DNA of 37,275 nt from Moraxellaceae bacterium (GCA_031119205.1 JAVHYF010000037.1:1-37275), one strand, 5' to 3'. Positions 19,370-29,608 are shown, counted from the stretch's first letter. The notes: a model not told the origin generated them from the sequence alone. Made by a program: numbers and translations.

Positions 19370-19720
19370 ATGAGAATCGAAGTCAGCATCGACACACGCG
19401 CAGCGGATCGCACGAGCGTCATGGCCGCCCTGGCGGCGGAGGTGGAAGCCGGCCTGAAGCATTACCGCATGCGTCTGACCAGTGCGCAGCTGCACTTGCG
19501 CGACACCAACGGCCCGCGCGCCGGCGTCGACCACCGTTGTGCGCTGGAAGTGAGGCCGGCCGGTTCAGACCCGATTGCGGTCACGCACGAGGCGGCGACC
19601 GTGAACGAGTCGGTCAAAGGGGCCATCGCGAAGATGAACCAGCGGCTGGCGACCGTCTTCGGCAAGCTGGAGACGGTCCGCGACCGCGAGCGCATTTCGG
19701 CAAGTGGTTTGCCGAGCTAA
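19370..19720 (+). CDS. HPF/RaiA-family ribosome-associated protein
   Basis: A 116-residue protein resembling the S30AE (HPF/RaiA) family, whose members bind the 30S decoding region and hold ribosomes inactive in stationary phase. Seen here: an N-terminal strand MRIEVSID, a helix, then SAQLHLRDTNGPRAGVDHRC and ALEVRPAGSDPIAVTHEAAT, the beta pattern of this group. The C-terminal helix is SVKGAIAKMNQRLATVFGKL. The start has AGGAGG 7 bases before it, a very strong ribosome site. It is more divergent than canonical HPF, so a modified role is possible. It converges on the Nudix gene. Confidence 0.8.
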   Translation: MRIEVSIDTRAADRTSVMAALAAEVEAGLKHYRMRLTSAQLHLRDTNGPRAGVDHRCALEVRPAGSDPIAVTHEAATVNESVKGAIAKMNQRLATVFGKLETVRDRERISASGLPS

Positions 19721-19771
19721 ACCGAGCTGAGTTTCGGCTCCTCCCTGGTTCCTTGACTACGACTCAGCTGC

Positions 19772-20200
19772 TCAATCGATGAGTCTGTCCGCTGCCAGCT
19801 TCGCGATGACCTGTCGCGCGGCTGGCGCGCAGCGGGCAGCGTCTGCCGCGCTGAACCACGCCATCGCTTCGATTTCGGCCTGCGGTGCGGGTGTGTCCGT
19901 GCTCGTGCCGAGATAGCAGCTCATCCGCACCCGGCGCTGCACGGCCAGGCCGTGCGATACATCCTCGACCGTGCAGTAGTGGCGCAGGCTGTCGCCATCG
20001 AGACGCACCCCCAGTTCCTCGCTCACCTCGCGCTGCAGGCCGGCGTCATCGCTCTCGCCAGGCTCGCGTTTGCCACCCGGCAGATACCAGGCATCGCGTC
20101 CACGTGTGCGCACGACCAGCAGGCGGCGGTCGCTCACGCATACCCACGCCAGCACGTCGAGCGCCTGCTGGTGCGCCGGCATGGCTTGCTCGTCCGTCAT
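19772..20200 (-). CDS. Nudix hydrolase
   Basis: A 142-residue Nudix protein that hydrolyses a nucleoside-diphosphate-linked compound. The complete Nudix box lies at about residues 42-64. It begins GGKREPGE and includes REVSEELGV, with all canonical Gly, Glu and Arg positions. VLAWVCVSDRRLLVVRTRGRDAWYLP is the usual preceding sheet. Substrate is not readable. It starts 7 bases after the mmsA stop and is probably in one transcript with it. Confidence 0.93.
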   Translation of the reverse strand: MTDEQAMPAHQQALDVLAWVCVSDRRLLVVRTRGRDAWYLPGGKREPGESDDAGLQREVSEELGVRLDGDSLRHYCTVEDVSHGLAVQRRVRMSCYLGTSTDTPAPQAEIEAMAWFSAADAARCAPAARQVIAKLAADRLID

Positions 20201-20207
20201 CCGCCCG

Positions 20208-21701
20208 TCATTTCAGCGTGGGCATGACGAACTCGGCGCCGGCACGGATGCCGGTCGGCCAGCGGCTCGTCACGGTCTTCAGCCGCGTGTAGAAGCGGAC
20301 GCCCTCCATGCCGTGCATGGCGTGGTCGCCGAACATCGACTGCTTCCAGCCACCGAAGCTGTGGAAAGCCATCGGCACCGGGATGGGCACGTTTACGCCC
20401 ACCATGCCGATCTGCACGCGCCGCACGAACTCGCGGGCGCAATCGCCATCGCGGGTGAACAGCGCCACGCCATTGCCATATGCATGGGAGTCGATCAGTT
20501 TCACGGCTGCATCGAAATCCGGCACGCGCACCACGGCAAGCACCGGGCCGAAGATCTCTTCGCGCCACAGGCTCATGTCCGGCGTCACATGGTCGAACAG
20601 GCAGCCACCGAGGAAGAAGCCGGCCTCATGCGCCGGCACCTGCAGCGCGCGGCCATCCACCACCAGCTTCGCGCCTTCCGCTACACCGGCATCTACATAG
20701 CCGCGCACCTTGTCGAGGTGCGCGCGGGTGACCAGTGGGCCCATCTCTGCGGCAGGGTCCGTGCCCGGGCCGACACGCAGCGCGCGCGTACGGGCCGCCA
20801 GCCGCTCCACCAGGGCATCCGCCACATCGCCCACCGCCACCGCAACGGAGATCGCCATGCAGCGCTCGCCGGCCGACCCGTAGGCGGCGCCCATCAGCGC
20901 GTCCACTGCCTGGTCGAGATCGGCGTCCGGCATCACGACGAGATGGTTCTTGGCACCGCCCAGCGCCTGCACGCGCTTGCCCTGCGCCGTGCCGGTGGCA
21001 TAGATGTGGCGCGCTACCGGTGTGGAGCCGACGAAACTCACCGCCGCGACGTCCGGATGCTCCAGCAGGCCGTCGACCGCTTCGCGATCACCCTGCAGCA
21101 CGTTGAACACGCCGTCGGGAAGCCCTGCCTTCTGCAACAGCTCCGCCAGCATCAGGCTGGCCGACGGGTCACGTTCGGAAGGCTTCAGGACAAAGGCGTT
21201 TCCGCAGGCCAGCGCAACCGGCAGCATCCACAGCGGCACCATGGCCGGAAAGTTAAATGGTGTTATGCCGGCGACCACGCCCAGCGGCTGGCGCATGCTG
21301 TAGCTGTCCACGCCGCCACCGACCTGCTCGGAGAATTCGCCCTTGATGAGGTGAGGAATGCCGCAGGCGAACTCCACCACCTCCAGCCCGCGCGTCACTT
21401 CGCCCAGCGCATCACCGGGCACCTTGCCGTGTTCGCGGCTGATGATCGCCGCCAGCTCGTGCTGATGCTGTTCCAGCAGTTCCTTGAAGCGGAACATCAC
21501 GCGCGCACGGCGCAGTGGTGGCGTATCGCCCCAGGCGGGCTGCGCAGCCTTTGCTGCCTGCACAACTGCCTGGATGTCGCTGCCGTCGGCCAGCACGACC
21601 TCGGCGCAGGGCTCGCCCAGGGCCGGGTTGAACACCGGGGCGCGTCGCTGGCCGTGGCCGCTCGTGCGAAGACCACCGATGAAATGGGAGATCTGCTCCA
21701 T
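20208..21701 (-). CDS. mmsA: Methylmalonate-semialdehyde dehydrogenase (CoA-acylating)
   Basis: An NAD-dependent aldehyde dehydrogenase that converts (methyl)malonate semialdehyde to propionyl- or acetyl-CoA in valine, thymine or inositol breakdown. The 497 residues are full length. Motifs are [59 protein letters not shown] and the catalytic Cys in [19 protein letters not shown] and [15 protein letters not shown], typical of MmsA, follow near the end. The start at 21701 has AGGAG about 10 bases upstream. The 39 open codons before it are not family-like. The gap of 188 bases to the divergent GGDEF-EAL gene should hold its promoter. No other valine-pathway genes are adjacent, so the physiological substrate is inferred. 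Confidence 0.94.
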   Translation of the reverse strand: MEQISHFIGGLRTSGHGQRRAPVFNPALGEPCAEVVLADGSDIQAVVQAAKAAQPAWGDTPPLRRARVMFRFKELLEQHQHELAAIISREHGKVPGDALGEVTRGLEVVEFACGIPHLIKGEFSEQVGGGVDSYSMRQPLGVVAGITPFNFPAMVPLWMLPVALACGNAFVLKPSERDPSASLMLAELLQKAGLPDGVFNVLQGDREAVDGLLEHPDVAAVSFVGSTPVARHIYATGTAQGKRVQALGGAKNHLVVMPDADLDQAVDALMGAAYGSAGERCMAISVAVAVGDVADALVERLAARTRALRVGPGTDPAAEMGPLVTRAHLDKVRGYVDAGVAEGAKLVVDGRALQVPAHEAGFFLGGCLFDHVTPDMSLWREEIFGPVLAVVRVPDFDAAVKLIDSHAYGNGVALFTRDGDCAREFVRRVQIGMVGVNVPIPVPMAFHSFGGWKQSMFGDHAMHGMEGVRFYTRLKTVTSRWPTGIRAGAEFVMPTLK

Positions 21702-21889
21702 GTGCGTGCTCCTGCCCGTAGATGGGGAGATTCTGTCAGCAAACACCGCCGGCTGCCGCGATGGCCCCGCATAAAGCTCATCGGGCCGCCCGCAAGCCTG
21801 TACGGCATGTCCTGACAATGCCGCTATGCTAAGAACGATTGCAGCATCCGGCGGGCAGGTTTCCCGGCCCGGCCATCCATGGAGGACGG

Positions 21890-24115
21890 ATGAGCACCCT
21901 GAGCAGCGCGGAGAGTCCGGTTGCGACGCGGGACGCGTCGCAACTGGCAGACGTGGTGGACAGTTGTGACGCCGCCTTCATCGTGGTGGCCCGCGACGGC
22001 AACATTGCGTTCGCGAACGCCGGGTTCCTGCGCCTGCTCGGCTTCTTGCCGGCCGAGGTGCTCGGCCGCCCGCCCGCGGCCCTGCTGGGGGGACACCATA
22101 CCGATCGTGCTGTACTGGCTGCGCTGAGCGATGCATCGACCGGCCAGGCTGAACTGCTGCTGTACACCCGCGAAGGCCGCCCACTCTGGCTGGCTGTGAC
22201 GGTCGGCGTGCTGCCGGCGACCGCAGGCCTGCCTGACGGAACGGTGTGGACCTTGCGCGACATGACGTCGGCAAAACTGCACGGACTGCTGCAGAGCCGG
22301 GTGCTGGAAGCCCTGGTGCGAGAAGAGCCCCTGCCCGAGGTGATGGCACTGGTGTGTCGTGAGGTCGAGCGCATCGCCCCGGAGGTGGTTGCCACCATCC
22401 TGTCGGTGGACTGTGAAGGCTGCATGCATCCCCTGGCCGGCCCCAGCATGCCGGCAGTGGTCGCCCAGGCCATCGACGGCCTGTCCATGGGGCCGCAGGC
22501 AGGCTCCTGCGGCACGGCCGCCTGGCGTGGCGAGCCGGTCGTCGTGACCGACATCGAGAACGATCCCCTGTGGCGCGACTACCGGCAGCTGGTGCTGCCG
22601 CTGGGACTGCTGGCCTGCTGGTCCAGCCCGATCAAGGCCAGTGACGGCCGCGTGCTGGGTACTTTCGCTTTCTACTATCACAGCCGGCGGGGGCCGGATG
22701 ACTTCCACCAGAACCTGGTGGATATCAGCGTGCACCTCTGCGCACTGGCACTGGAGCGTGAGGAGACGCGGGCACGCATCTACCAGCTGGCGTTCTACGA
22801 CGCCCTCACCGGGCTGCCCAATCGCACGTTGCTGCGGTCCCGCGCCGAGCGCGCACTGGCGGAGGCCGCCCGCAGCAAGACACAACTGGCGGTGCTGTTC
22901 ATTGACCTCGACAACTTCAAGGCGATCAACGACACCCAGGGGCATGCGGCCGGCGATGAACTGTTGCGCCAGGTGGCGCGTCGTCTGGCGGGCGAGCTGC
23001 GTGGCAGCGATCTGGTCGGGCGACTGGCTGGCGACGAGTTCGTGGCCTTGCTGTCCCACTGCTCCGGCAGCCGCGCTGCCGATCTGGTCGAACGCGTGCT
23101 GCAGGCCTTGCGTGTGCCGGTGGATACCGGCGGACGAGCCACGGTGCCGGCAGCAAGCATCGGCGTGGCCTTGTATCCGGATGACGGAGAGGACGTCGAC
23201 AGCCTCTTGCGCCATGCCGATATGGCGATGTACCAGGCCAAGACCGGAGGGCGTGGCAGTTTCCGTTTCTTCAATGCGGAGATGAACCGCCAGCGCCAGG
23301 AGCGCGTGCAGATGGAAGCCGCCTTGCGCCGCACCCTGCGCGATGGCGGATTGCAACTGCACTACCAGCCGCAGATGCGGACGGAGGCCGGCGATTCACT
23401 CACGCTGCATGGTGTGGAGGCCCTGTTGCGCTGGCATGACCCGCAGCTGGGCCAGGTGCCGCCCATGCGTTTCGTGGCACTTGCCGAGGAGTGCGGCCTC
23501 ATCGGTGAACTCGGGCGCTGGGTACTCGCCGAAGCCTGCCGCCAGCTGTCTGACTGGCGCAGGCGTGGTTGCGCGGTGCCGCGCGTTTCCGTCAACCTTT
23601 CGGCCAGCAATTTCCGCGACCCTGCGCTGCCGGTCTTCATCGAACACCTGCTGCGCACCCATGCGCTCGTCCCGGCCGACCTGACCCTGGAGATGACCGA
23701 GAGCGTGATGCTGGACCCGGACCCCGCCGTGCTGGCGGTGGTGGACACCATTCATGTCGTCGGCATCCGCCTGTCGATCGATGACTTCGGCACCGGCTTC
23801 TCCAGCCTCAGCTGCCTGCACCGTTTGCCGATAGGCGAGATCAAGCTGGATCGCAGTTTCGTCTTCGACGTCGAGCACAGCGAAGCTGCGCGTGCACTCA
23901 CCACCACCGTGCTGCGCATCGGTGAGAGCCTGAGCATGGAAGTGGTGGCGGAAGGGGTGGAGACGGATCTGCAACGTCGTTTCCTGACCGGGCAGGGCTG
24001 TGGCGTGCTGCAGGGGTTCCTGTTTGCGAAGCCGTTGTCCGCAACGGCCTTCGAAGAGTGGCTGGTGGCACAAGGGCCAGCGGCGCCTCAGCCGGGGGCC
24101 AGCGCGCAGGCCTGA
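21890..24115 (+). CDS. PAS-GAF-GGDEF-EAL c-di-GMP turnover protein
   Basis: A predicted soluble bifunctional protein, 741 residues, with no membrane helix. PAS domain (about 20-120, [17 protein letters not shown]), GAF domain (about 145-290, [18 protein letters not shown]), GGDEF domain (about 300-465) and EAL domain (about 485-730). The cyclase motif reads LAGDEF, a variant often still active, and the inhibitory I-site RGSD is intact. The phosphodiesterase motifs are present: [35 protein letters not shown] and VVAEGVET. Net activity cannot be told from sequence. The start was chosen at 21890 with GGAGG just upstream; the start at 21839 is possible. The 3' end overlaps the convergent VOC gene by 28 bases. 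Confidence 0.93.
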   Translation: MSTLSSAESPVATRDASQLADVVDSCDAAFIVVARDGNIAFANAGFLRLLGFLPAEVLGRPPAALLGGHHTDRAVLAALSDASTGQAELLLYTREGRPLWLAVTVGVLPATAGLPDGTVWTLRDMTSAKLHGLLQSRVLEALVREEPLPEVMALVCREVERIAPEVVATILSVDCEGCMHPLAGPSMPAVVAQAIDGLSMGPQAGSCGTAAWRGEPVVVTDIENDPLWRDYRQLVLPLGLLACWSSPIKASDGRVLGTFAFYYHSRRGPDDFHQNLVDISVHLCALALEREETRARIYQLAFYDALTGLPNRTLLRSRAERALAEAARSKTQLAVLFIDLDNFKAINDTQGHAAGDELLRQVARRLAGELRGSDLVGRLAGDEFVALLSHCSGSRAADLVERVLQALRVPVDTGGRATVPAASIGVALYPDDGEDVDSLLRHADMAMYQAKTGGRGSFRFFNAEMNRQRQERVQMEAALRRTLRDGGLQLHYQPQMRTEAGDSLTLHGVEALLRWHDPQLGQVPPMRFVALAEECGLIGELGRWVLAEACRQLSDWRRRGCAVPRVSVNLSASNFRDPALPVFIEHLLRTHALVPADLTLEMTESVMLDPDPAVLAVVDTIHVVGIRLSIDDFGTGFSSLSCLHRLPIGEIKLDRSFVFDVEHSEAARALTTTVLRIGESLSMEVVAEGVETDLQRRFLTGQGCGVLQGFLFAKPLSATAFEEWLVAQGPAAPQPGASAQA

Positions 24116-24609
24116 GTCAGCAAGGGATATCGCGTCGCATCGAAGAAGCTGCGCCCCGCCCGGTAGATGCGATCGGCGCCGGTGTCCGGTGGTGGGCCTG
24201 GCTCCGTCGCGCCTTCGAAGGTGAGCTCCAGTTGCACGCCGCTCGGGTCATACACGAACAGCTGCCACAGCGAAGTGCCCGGCACCGGGAACTCGCGCCA
24301 GTCCAGCCCCGCGGCGCGGAAGCGCGCGATGTAGGCGTGGTAGCCGGAGCAGGACAGCGATACATGATCGATGGCGGCTGTGCCCTTCGGCGCCTTGCCG
24401 TCGTCCCCCAGCGCGGGCCCGCCCGCGTAGACGTGGATGATGGCCTGCCCTCCCGGTTGCGGGCAGGCCAGCCAGGCACCGGGGTAGCCGAAGTCCGGCC
24501 GCGCAACCTCGCGCAGGCCGATGAGCTCGCACCAGAAGCGCCGGGTCGCTGCGAGGTCGCCGGTCTTGATGGCCAGGTGGAAGAGGCCGTGCACGACGGG
24601 CATTGTCAT
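24088..24609 (-). CDS. VOC-family (glyoxalase/dioxygenase-like) protein
   Basis: A 173-residue vicinal-oxygen-chelate protein. Likely metal ligands are His in HGLFHLAIKTGD, His in AAIDHVSLSCSG and Glu in GVQLELTFEG, the spacing seen in extradiol dioxygenases and glyoxalases. The tail after residue 135 ([20 protein letters not shown]) is extra to the core fold. The start overlaps the LysR stop (ATGA) and has GGAGG 7 bases before it, so the two are co-translated. Being linked with a LysR regulator and a monooxygenase-transporter cluster suggests a role in the same catabolic pathway, but substrate and reaction are unknown. Confidence 0.88.
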   Translation of the reverse strand: MTMPVVHGLFHLAIKTGDLAATRRFWCELIGLREVARPDFGYPGAWLACPQPGGQAIIHVYAGGPALGDDGKAPKGTAAIDHVSLSCSGYHAYIARFRAAGLDWREFPVPGTSLWQLFVYDPSGVQLELTFEGATEPGPPPDTGADRIYRAGRSFFDATRYPLLTQACALAPG

Positions 24610-25595
24610 GGCGCGTCCTCCGTGTCCGCCGCGTCCTGTGGCGTGTCGTCCACTGCCTGCGTGTCCAGCGCCAGCAGCCCGCCGCTTTCGCGGTCCTGAA
24701 GTTCCTTCAGGAACAGTTGCAGGAAGATGCTGGCTGCCTGCGGCAGGCTGCGCCCCGTCAGGGTGTAGATACCCAGCTCGCCCCACGCACGGTCGCTGCC
24801 TTTGAGCGTGACGTGGCGCAGGCGGCCGGCGGCGATCTCGCGTTCGTTGCCGATGCGTGTCTGGAAGGCGATACCGGCGCCCAACTCCGCCAGATGTTTG
24901 ATCATCTGCACCGAGTTCGCCTCGATGGTCTGCAGCGACGCCTCCGCCGCACGCTTGCGCACCTTCTGGATGAACTCGTTGCCGGAAGCCTCCGGCGTCG
25001 GCAGGATCAGCGGGTAGGCGATGCACTGCGACAGCGTCACCGACTCCTGTTGCGCGAGTGGGTGGTCGCTGCTCATCAGCGCGCCGATGGGAAAACGGGC
25101 GAGCGCAATCTGGCGCAACTCGGGGCCCGGCCGCAGCGAGAAGCTGAAGCCTATGTCGGCCTCGCCATCCACGAGCGATTGGCCGACCCGCGATGAAGGC
25201 ATGGTGCGGATGCTGATGTCGATGCGTGGATAGCGCTCGCGCATGCGTGTCAGCACGATGGGCAGCATGTCGACCGCCACCCCTTCGGTGGCGGCGATGT
25301 CCACGCGGCCGATGCGCAGACCGTTGAGCGCGGCCAGTTCCGAGCGTGTGCGCTCCAGGTCTTTCAGCACGTACATGACGTGCCGTGCCAGCACCTCGCC
25401 GGCTGCGGTGAGCCGTAAGCCCTGGGCGCTGCGGTCGAACAGTTTCGCGCCGACTTCCTCTTCCAGCTTGATGATCTGGCGATTGACCGCCGACGACGCG
25501 ACGAACAGGCGACGCGCGGCCTCGCGAATGGAGCCGGCACGGCGCACGGCGTCGAAGTAGAGGATGGCGGCGGAGTGGATCCGGAGTGTGCGCAT
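24606..25595 (-). CDS. LysR-family transcriptional regulator
   Basis: A 329-residue LysR regulator. The N-terminal winged helix-turn-helix includes AVRRAGSIREAARRLFVASSAVNRQI and KLEEEVGAKLFDRSAQGLRLTAAGE (split by one residue here). The effector domain covers about 95-300, ending FLQLFLKEL. A 30-residue acidic tail (DTQAVDDTPQDAADTEDAP) is unusual for the family. The chosen start MRTLRIHSAAILYFDAV is the family beginning, though no strong ribosome site is seen. It sits 3' of the monooxygenase gene in the same direction (114-base gap), not divergent as is usual. It plausibly controls the transporter-monooxygenase cluster. Confidence 0.92.
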   Translation of the reverse strand: MRTLRIHSAAILYFDAVRRAGSIREAARRLFVASSAVNRQIIKLEEEVGAKLFDRSAQGLRLTAAGEVLARHVMYVLKDLERTRSELAALNGLRIGRVDIAATEGVAVDMLPIVLTRMRERYPRIDISIRTMPSSRVGQSLVDGEADIGFSFSLRPGPELRQIALARFPIGALMSSDHPLAQQESVTLSQCIAYPLILPTPEASGNEFIQKVRKRAAEASLQTIEANSVQMIKHLAELGAGIAFQTRIGNEREIAAGRLRHVTLKGSDRAWGELGIYTLTGRSLPQAASIFLQLFLKELQDRESGGLLALDTQAVDDTPQDAADTEDAP

Positions 25596-25709
25596 GCCGA
25601 TGGAGGCGGGCTGATGGGACGCGGGGCGCTCCGCGCTTGCGCGCGGGTCCGCGTCGATCTTAGCCCAGCCGATGGTGTCGCTGTCCGTGAACATGATCGT
25701 GTCCGGTGC

Positions 25710-27236
25710 TCAGTCCGCGAAGGTCTCGCGCTGCCAGCGCTGCAGGCCCTCCAGGTACAGCGCGCTGTCGTCGGCGAACAGCTGGCGTGTCACGCCCTGC
25801 ACCACCCGTGGGATGCCGAACTTGATGCCGGACAGGCCGATGGCCATCGGCCCCATGCTGGGCTGGGCTGCGCGGCTGAAGTTGAACACGTTGCGCAGCC
25901 AGGGCGCGCTGCCGGCCGTTTTCTCCTGCAGCTCGAAGTGCGGGCCGAGGAAGGGCGCGCGACTGAAATTCGGCATGTCGTCGCCGGGCTCCGGCGTGTA
26001 GCAGTCGCGCCATAGCGCAATGTGCGGCAGATGCGGCGCGAACTCCGGGCGGATCGCCAGGTCCTGCAGGTAGCCGGTTGCGCAGATGATGTAGTCCACC
26101 TCCGCGACGCTGCCGTCGCTGGCGTGGATGCGCACCGCATCGCCGGCGAGTTCGACCTGTTCCCATCCGCACAGCGGATGCACGGTGACGGCGGGCAGGG
26201 CCTTGACGCGGCGGTAGGTGTCGACCGGCACGCCCACGCTCACCTTGCGCAACTGGCCGATGAACTTCCAGCGGGTGGCCGGATCGAGATCGCAGAAGTG
26301 GGCGAGGTAGCCGGTGAACTCCGCCCAGGTGATGGGGTTCTCGTGGCGCAATGCCACGGCGCTGCGGTGATACAGCTCGACGTGGGCACCGGCCTCGGCT
26401 GCCGTCGCTGCATTGTCGAAGGCCGACGCACCACCACCGAGGATAGCCACGCGCTTGCCGCGCAGCGCCTGGAAGTCGATCAGCTCCTGGCTGTGCGCCC
26501 AATGCGTCTTCGGCAGCTTGTCGACGACGAGGGCGGGTACGTTGCGTACGCCGTTGCCTTCGATGCCGGACGCCAGTACCAGCTTGCGACACCACAGCGT
26601 GCGCATCTGGCCTGCCTCCTCCACGGTCACGGCCATCAGCCCGCTGGCTGTGTCGTAGTGGAAGCCTGTCATGCGACAGGCATTGCGTACCGGCAGGTCG
26701 AGCACCTTGCGATACCACTGCAGGTAACGGTGCCATAGCAGCGTCGGCAGCTTGTTCATCCCGGCCCAGGCCGCGGGGCCGTCCTGTGCTTCCACCCAGG
26801 CCTGTACCGACAGGCTGGGAATGCCGAACTCGATGCCGCCTACATCCTTCTTGGTGCGCAGGGTGCGCATGCGGGCATAGCTACCCCAGGGGCCCTCCAG
26901 CCCGTGCGGGTTCTCGTCGATGACCAGTACGTTGGTGACTCGTTGCTGGGCCAGCGCGAAGGCCAGCCCCAGTCCGCTCTGGCCACCTCCCACGATGAGG
27001 ACGTCGAGGGCGCTGCTGCCGTCGGGCGCGGTCTTCGGCAGCACCCAGGACTTGGCGGGGAAGGCGCCCAGCGACAGCTCGCGGGCGACTGCCTGCTCCA
27101 GCTCTTCGAGGGAGCGTGCGCGCGGGCTGGCGGGCGGCGCATCGGCGAGTGGCAAGCGTACCGGTGGCATGAAGGCCGCGCGGTCCGGGTGGGTTTCAGA
27201 CAGGCCGTCGTGGGCCAGTGCAAGCGATGCATTCAT
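25710..27236 (-). CDS. Flavin-containing monooxygenase-like oxidoreductase
   Basis: A 508-residue FAD/NADPH-dependent enzyme predicted to insert oxygen into an organic substrate. The first Rossmann motif is VLIVGGGQSGLGLAFAL (about 80-95) after a 75-residue leader. The second, VAILGGGASAFDNAATAAE, is near 263-281. IICATGYLQDL is the ATG-type motif of flavoprotein monooxygenases. KTHWAHSQEL sits where the FMO identifying motif FxGxxxH lies but is degenerate, so Baeyer-Villiger or SidA-like relatives are also possible. The start overlaps the permease stop (ATGA), so it belongs to the ABC operon. Substrate presumably arrives through that transporter. Confidence 0.88.
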   Translation of the reverse strand: MNASLALAHDGLSETHPDRAAFMPPVRLPLADAPPASPRARSLEELEQAVARELSLGAFPAKSWVLPKTAPDGSSALDVLIVGGGQSGLGLAFALAQQRVTNVLVIDENPHGLEGPWGSYARMRTLRTKKDVGGIEFGIPSLSVQAWVEAQDGPAAWAGMNKLPTLLWHRYLQWYRKVLDLPVRNACRMTGFHYDTASGLMAVTVEEAGQMRTLWCRKLVLASGIEGNGVRNVPALVVDKLPKTHWAHSQELIDFQALRGKRVAILGGGASAFDNAATAAEAGAHVELYHRSAVALRHENPITWAEFTGYLAHFCDLDPATRWKFIGQLRKVSVGVPVDTYRRVKALPAVTVHPLCGWEQVELAGDAVRIHASDGSVAEVDYIICATGYLQDLAIRPEFAPHLPHIALWRDCYTPEPGDDMPNFSRAPFLGPHFELQEKTAGSAPWLRNVFNFSRAAQPSMGPMAIGLSGIKFGIPRVVQGVTRQLFADDSALYLEGLQRWQRETFAD

Positions 27237-28813
27237 TTCTGTACCTTCCGTTCGCAGGCGTCGGTGAGCCAGAACACGGCGAGGCCGGTGGCCACGCTGA
27301 GGAGGATGGCGGCCCACAGCGTGGGCAGTTCCATCATGGCGCTGCTCTCCAGGATGAGATGACCCAGGCCGCGGGCGCCGGTCAGCCATTCGGACAGCAT
27401 GGCGGCGAGCACGGCCTTCGGTGCTGCGACGCGGATGCCGGTGAAGAGATGCGGTATGGCGAAAGGGAAGCGCAGCATGGCGAAGGTCTGCCAGGCGGAT
27501 GCGGCATTCACGCGCATCAGCTCCAGATGCGTGCTGCGCACGCCCTGGAAGCCGCGCACTGCGTTGACCAGCATCGGGAAGAAGCAGGCCATCCACACCA
27601 CGATGACGCCGGACAGCAGGTTGCGGCCGAAGCTCAGCGTGATGAGCGGGGCGATCGCCACCATGGGGGCGCTGCGCACGGCGATCACGAACGGCATCAG
27701 CGTGCGTTCCAGCGCAGGCAGCTGGATGAACAGGCCGGCCACCAGCAGTGCCGACAGCACGCAGGCACCGAGGCCGAGGCCCGCCGTGCGCAGCGTGAAA
27801 CCGAGGTTGCTGGCAAAAATTTGCGGCGTGGCCTGGAAGGTGGCGAAGGTCTCCTGCGGGGAGGGCAGCAGGTAGGGCGGGATGCTGAACGCATGGATGA
27901 GGCCTGACCAACCGGCCAGCAGCAATGCCATGCAGGCGATGCTCCAGGCTGCGACATGCAGCACGCGACGCGGCCCGCCCTCACGCAGCGAAGCGCTGCC
28001 GGCATTCAGCACGGCGACGGCTTCCCAGCGCACGAAACGGCGCTCCAGCGCGTGCACCAGGCCATATGCGGCTACCGCCAGCAGCACGCACAGGATGACT
28101 GCCATCCAGACCTGTTCGATCTTGAAGGAGAACATCGCGTAGGCCATCATGGTGCCGACGCCCTGCGTGGCGCCCGTCCACTCGGAGACGATGGCGCCGA
28201 GCACGGCGGAGGCGGCGGCCACCTTGAGCCCCGAGAAGGCGAAGGGCAGGGCGTTCGGCAGCAACAGCATGCGCAGTCGTTGCCAGCGTGAAGCGGCCAT
28301 CACGGTGAACAACTCGTCCATGCCGCGCTCGCAGGCACGCAGCCCTTGCAGCAGGCCGACCAGGATCGGGAAGAAGCTCGCGAGCGCAGTCACCACGATG
28401 CGCGGTGCCAGTCCGTTGCCCAGCCAGATGATCAGGATGGGTGTGAGCGCGATCAGCGGCATGGCCTGCACCACGATTGCGGCGTTGTAGATCGGATCGC
28501 GCGTGGTGCGTGCCAGGGTGGCCAGCACGGCCAGGACGGTGGCGACCGCGAGTGCCAGTGCAAAGCCACCGGCAATCGCCTGCAATGTCGGCGCCAGATG
28601 CGGCCACAGCATGGCGTGGTCGCGCACGAAGGCCTGCGCGACCGCACTGGGGGCCGGCACGGAGATCGGCAGCAGGCCAGCACCCGCCGCCAGTTCCAGC
28701 ATGCCGAGCACGGCGGCCGCGAGCCCCAGTGGCAGCAGGTGTTGCGATAGGCGCGCCAGCTGGCGGCGCAGGCCAGTATGTGCGGGCATGGGCAAGCTGT
28801 GGCTGAGGCTCAT
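27233..28813 (-). CDS. ABC transporter permease, two fused permease domains (NitT/TauT type)
   Basis: A 526-residue inner-membrane protein made of two SsuC/TauC-like permease units in tandem. Each unit has a membrane set and its own EAA-type loop. Unit 1 has VVQAMPLIALTPILIIWLGNG and SEWTGATQGVGTMM; unit 2 has AVRSAPMVAIAPLITLSFG and SEWLTGARGLGHLI. A linker near residues 260-285 joins them. Usual family members are about 260 residues and work as dimers, so this single chain likely forms the whole pore. Starts and stops overlap by ATGA with both neighbours (ATPase upstream, monooxygenase downstream), which indicates strict co-translation. Confidence 0.93.
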   Translation of the reverse strand: MSLSHSLPMPAHTGLRRQLARLSQHLLPLGLAAAVLGMLELAAGAGLLPISVPAPSAVAQAFVRDHAMLWPHLAPTLQAIAGGFALALAVATVLAVLATLARTTRDPIYNAAIVVQAMPLIALTPILIIWLGNGLAPRIVVTALASFFPILVGLLQGLRACERGMDELFTVMAASRWQRLRMLLLPNALPFAFSGLKVAAASAVLGAIVSEWTGATQGVGTMMAYAMFSFKIEQVWMAVILCVLLAVAAYGLVHALERRFVRWEAVAVLNAGSASLREGGPRRVLHVAAWSIACMALLLAGWSGLIHAFSIPPYLLPSPQETFATFQATPQIFASNLGFTLRTAGLGLGACVLSALLVAGLFIQLPALERTLMPFVIAVRSAPMVAIAPLITLSFGRNLLSGVIVVWMACFFPMLVNAVRGFQGVRSTHLELMRVNAASAWQTFAMLRFPFAIPHLFTGIRVAAPKAVLAAMLSEWLTGARGLGHLILESSAMMELPTLWAAILLSVATGLAVFWLTDACERKVQK

Positions 28814-29592
28814 GCGACCAGCTCCGCGGATGCGTCCGGCGCGAACAGCTGGTCCCGCAGCATGTTGATGGCATCGGTGAAGGCCGGCAGCTTCATCATG
28901 GCCTGGCTGCGCGGCCGCGGCAGGTCGATCGCCAGCTCGGCCGTGATGCGCCCCGGGCGGGGCGACATCACGAACACCTTGTCGGACATGAACACCGCTT
29001 CCGACAGGCTGTGCGTGACCATCAGCGCGGTGGTGCCGGTCTCCGCCCAGATGCGCAGCAGCTCCAGGTTCATGCGCTGGCGGGTGATGTCGTCCAGCGC
29101 ACCGAAGGGCTCGTCCAGCAGGAGGATGTGCGGATCGAGCACCAGCGAACGGGCAATCGCCACGCGCTGCTGCATGCCGCCGGAAAGCTGCGACGGCAGC
29201 GCCTGTTCGAAACCCTTGAGGCCGACCAGTTCGATCAGCTCTTGCGGATGACGGCTCGCGATGGGCGCGCGGCGCGCGACCGTGAGCGGCAGGGCGACGT
29301 TCTCCATCACGGTCTTCCAGGGCAGCAGCGTGGCCTCCTGGAATACGAAGCCGATGCGCCGTGCGAGCCGTGCGCTCTGCGGCGGCGCGCCTGCCAGCGT
29401 GATGTGGCCGCTGGTGGGCTGGGTGATGTCCGCTACCAGCCGCAGCAGCGTCGATTTGCCGCAGCCGCTGGGGCCGATGATGGTGCCGAAGGCGCCGGAG
29501 GCGAGGCCCAGCGAGACGCCCTCGAGCGCCTTGATGCTCCCCTTCTCCAACGCGAATGTCATGCCGACCTGGTCGACCTGCAGTGCTGCCAT
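28810..29592 (-). CDS. ABC transporter ATP-binding protein (NitT/TauT type)
   Basis: The cytoplasmic ATPase subunit, 260 residues. Walker A GPSGCGKST (about 40-48), Q-loop FVFQEATLLPW, signature LSGGMQQRVAIARSL, Walker B ILLLDEPFGALDD and the switch His in ALMVTHSLSEAVFM are all intact. MSPRPGRI is characteristic of the SsuB/TauB group. It stands between the binding-protein gene (16-base gap) and the fused permease (4-base overlap). Confidence 0.95.
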   Translation of the reverse strand: MAALQVDQVGMTFALEKGSIKALEGVSLGLASGAFGTIIGPSGCGKSTLLRLVADITQPTSGHITLAGAPPQSARLARRIGFVFQEATLLPWKTVMENVALPLTVARRAPIASRHPQELIELVGLKGFEQALPSQLSGGMQQRVAIARSLVLDPHILLLDEPFGALDDITRQRMNLELLRIWAETGTTALMVTHSLSEAVFMSDKVFVMSPRPGRITAELAIDLPRPRSQAMMKLPAFTDAINMLRDQLFAPDASAELVA

Positions 29593-29608
29593 GATTGCGA
29601 CCCCTGCC

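Noticed and set aside
19721-19771. Terminator between the HPF-like and Nudix genes
   Set aside because: Only short or widely spaced complementary pieces (AGCTGAG/CTCAGCT) are present, with no T-tract.
20070-21815. 581-codon open frame antisense to mmsA
   Set aside because: Mirror of a certain dehydrogenase gene, His-rich artefact.
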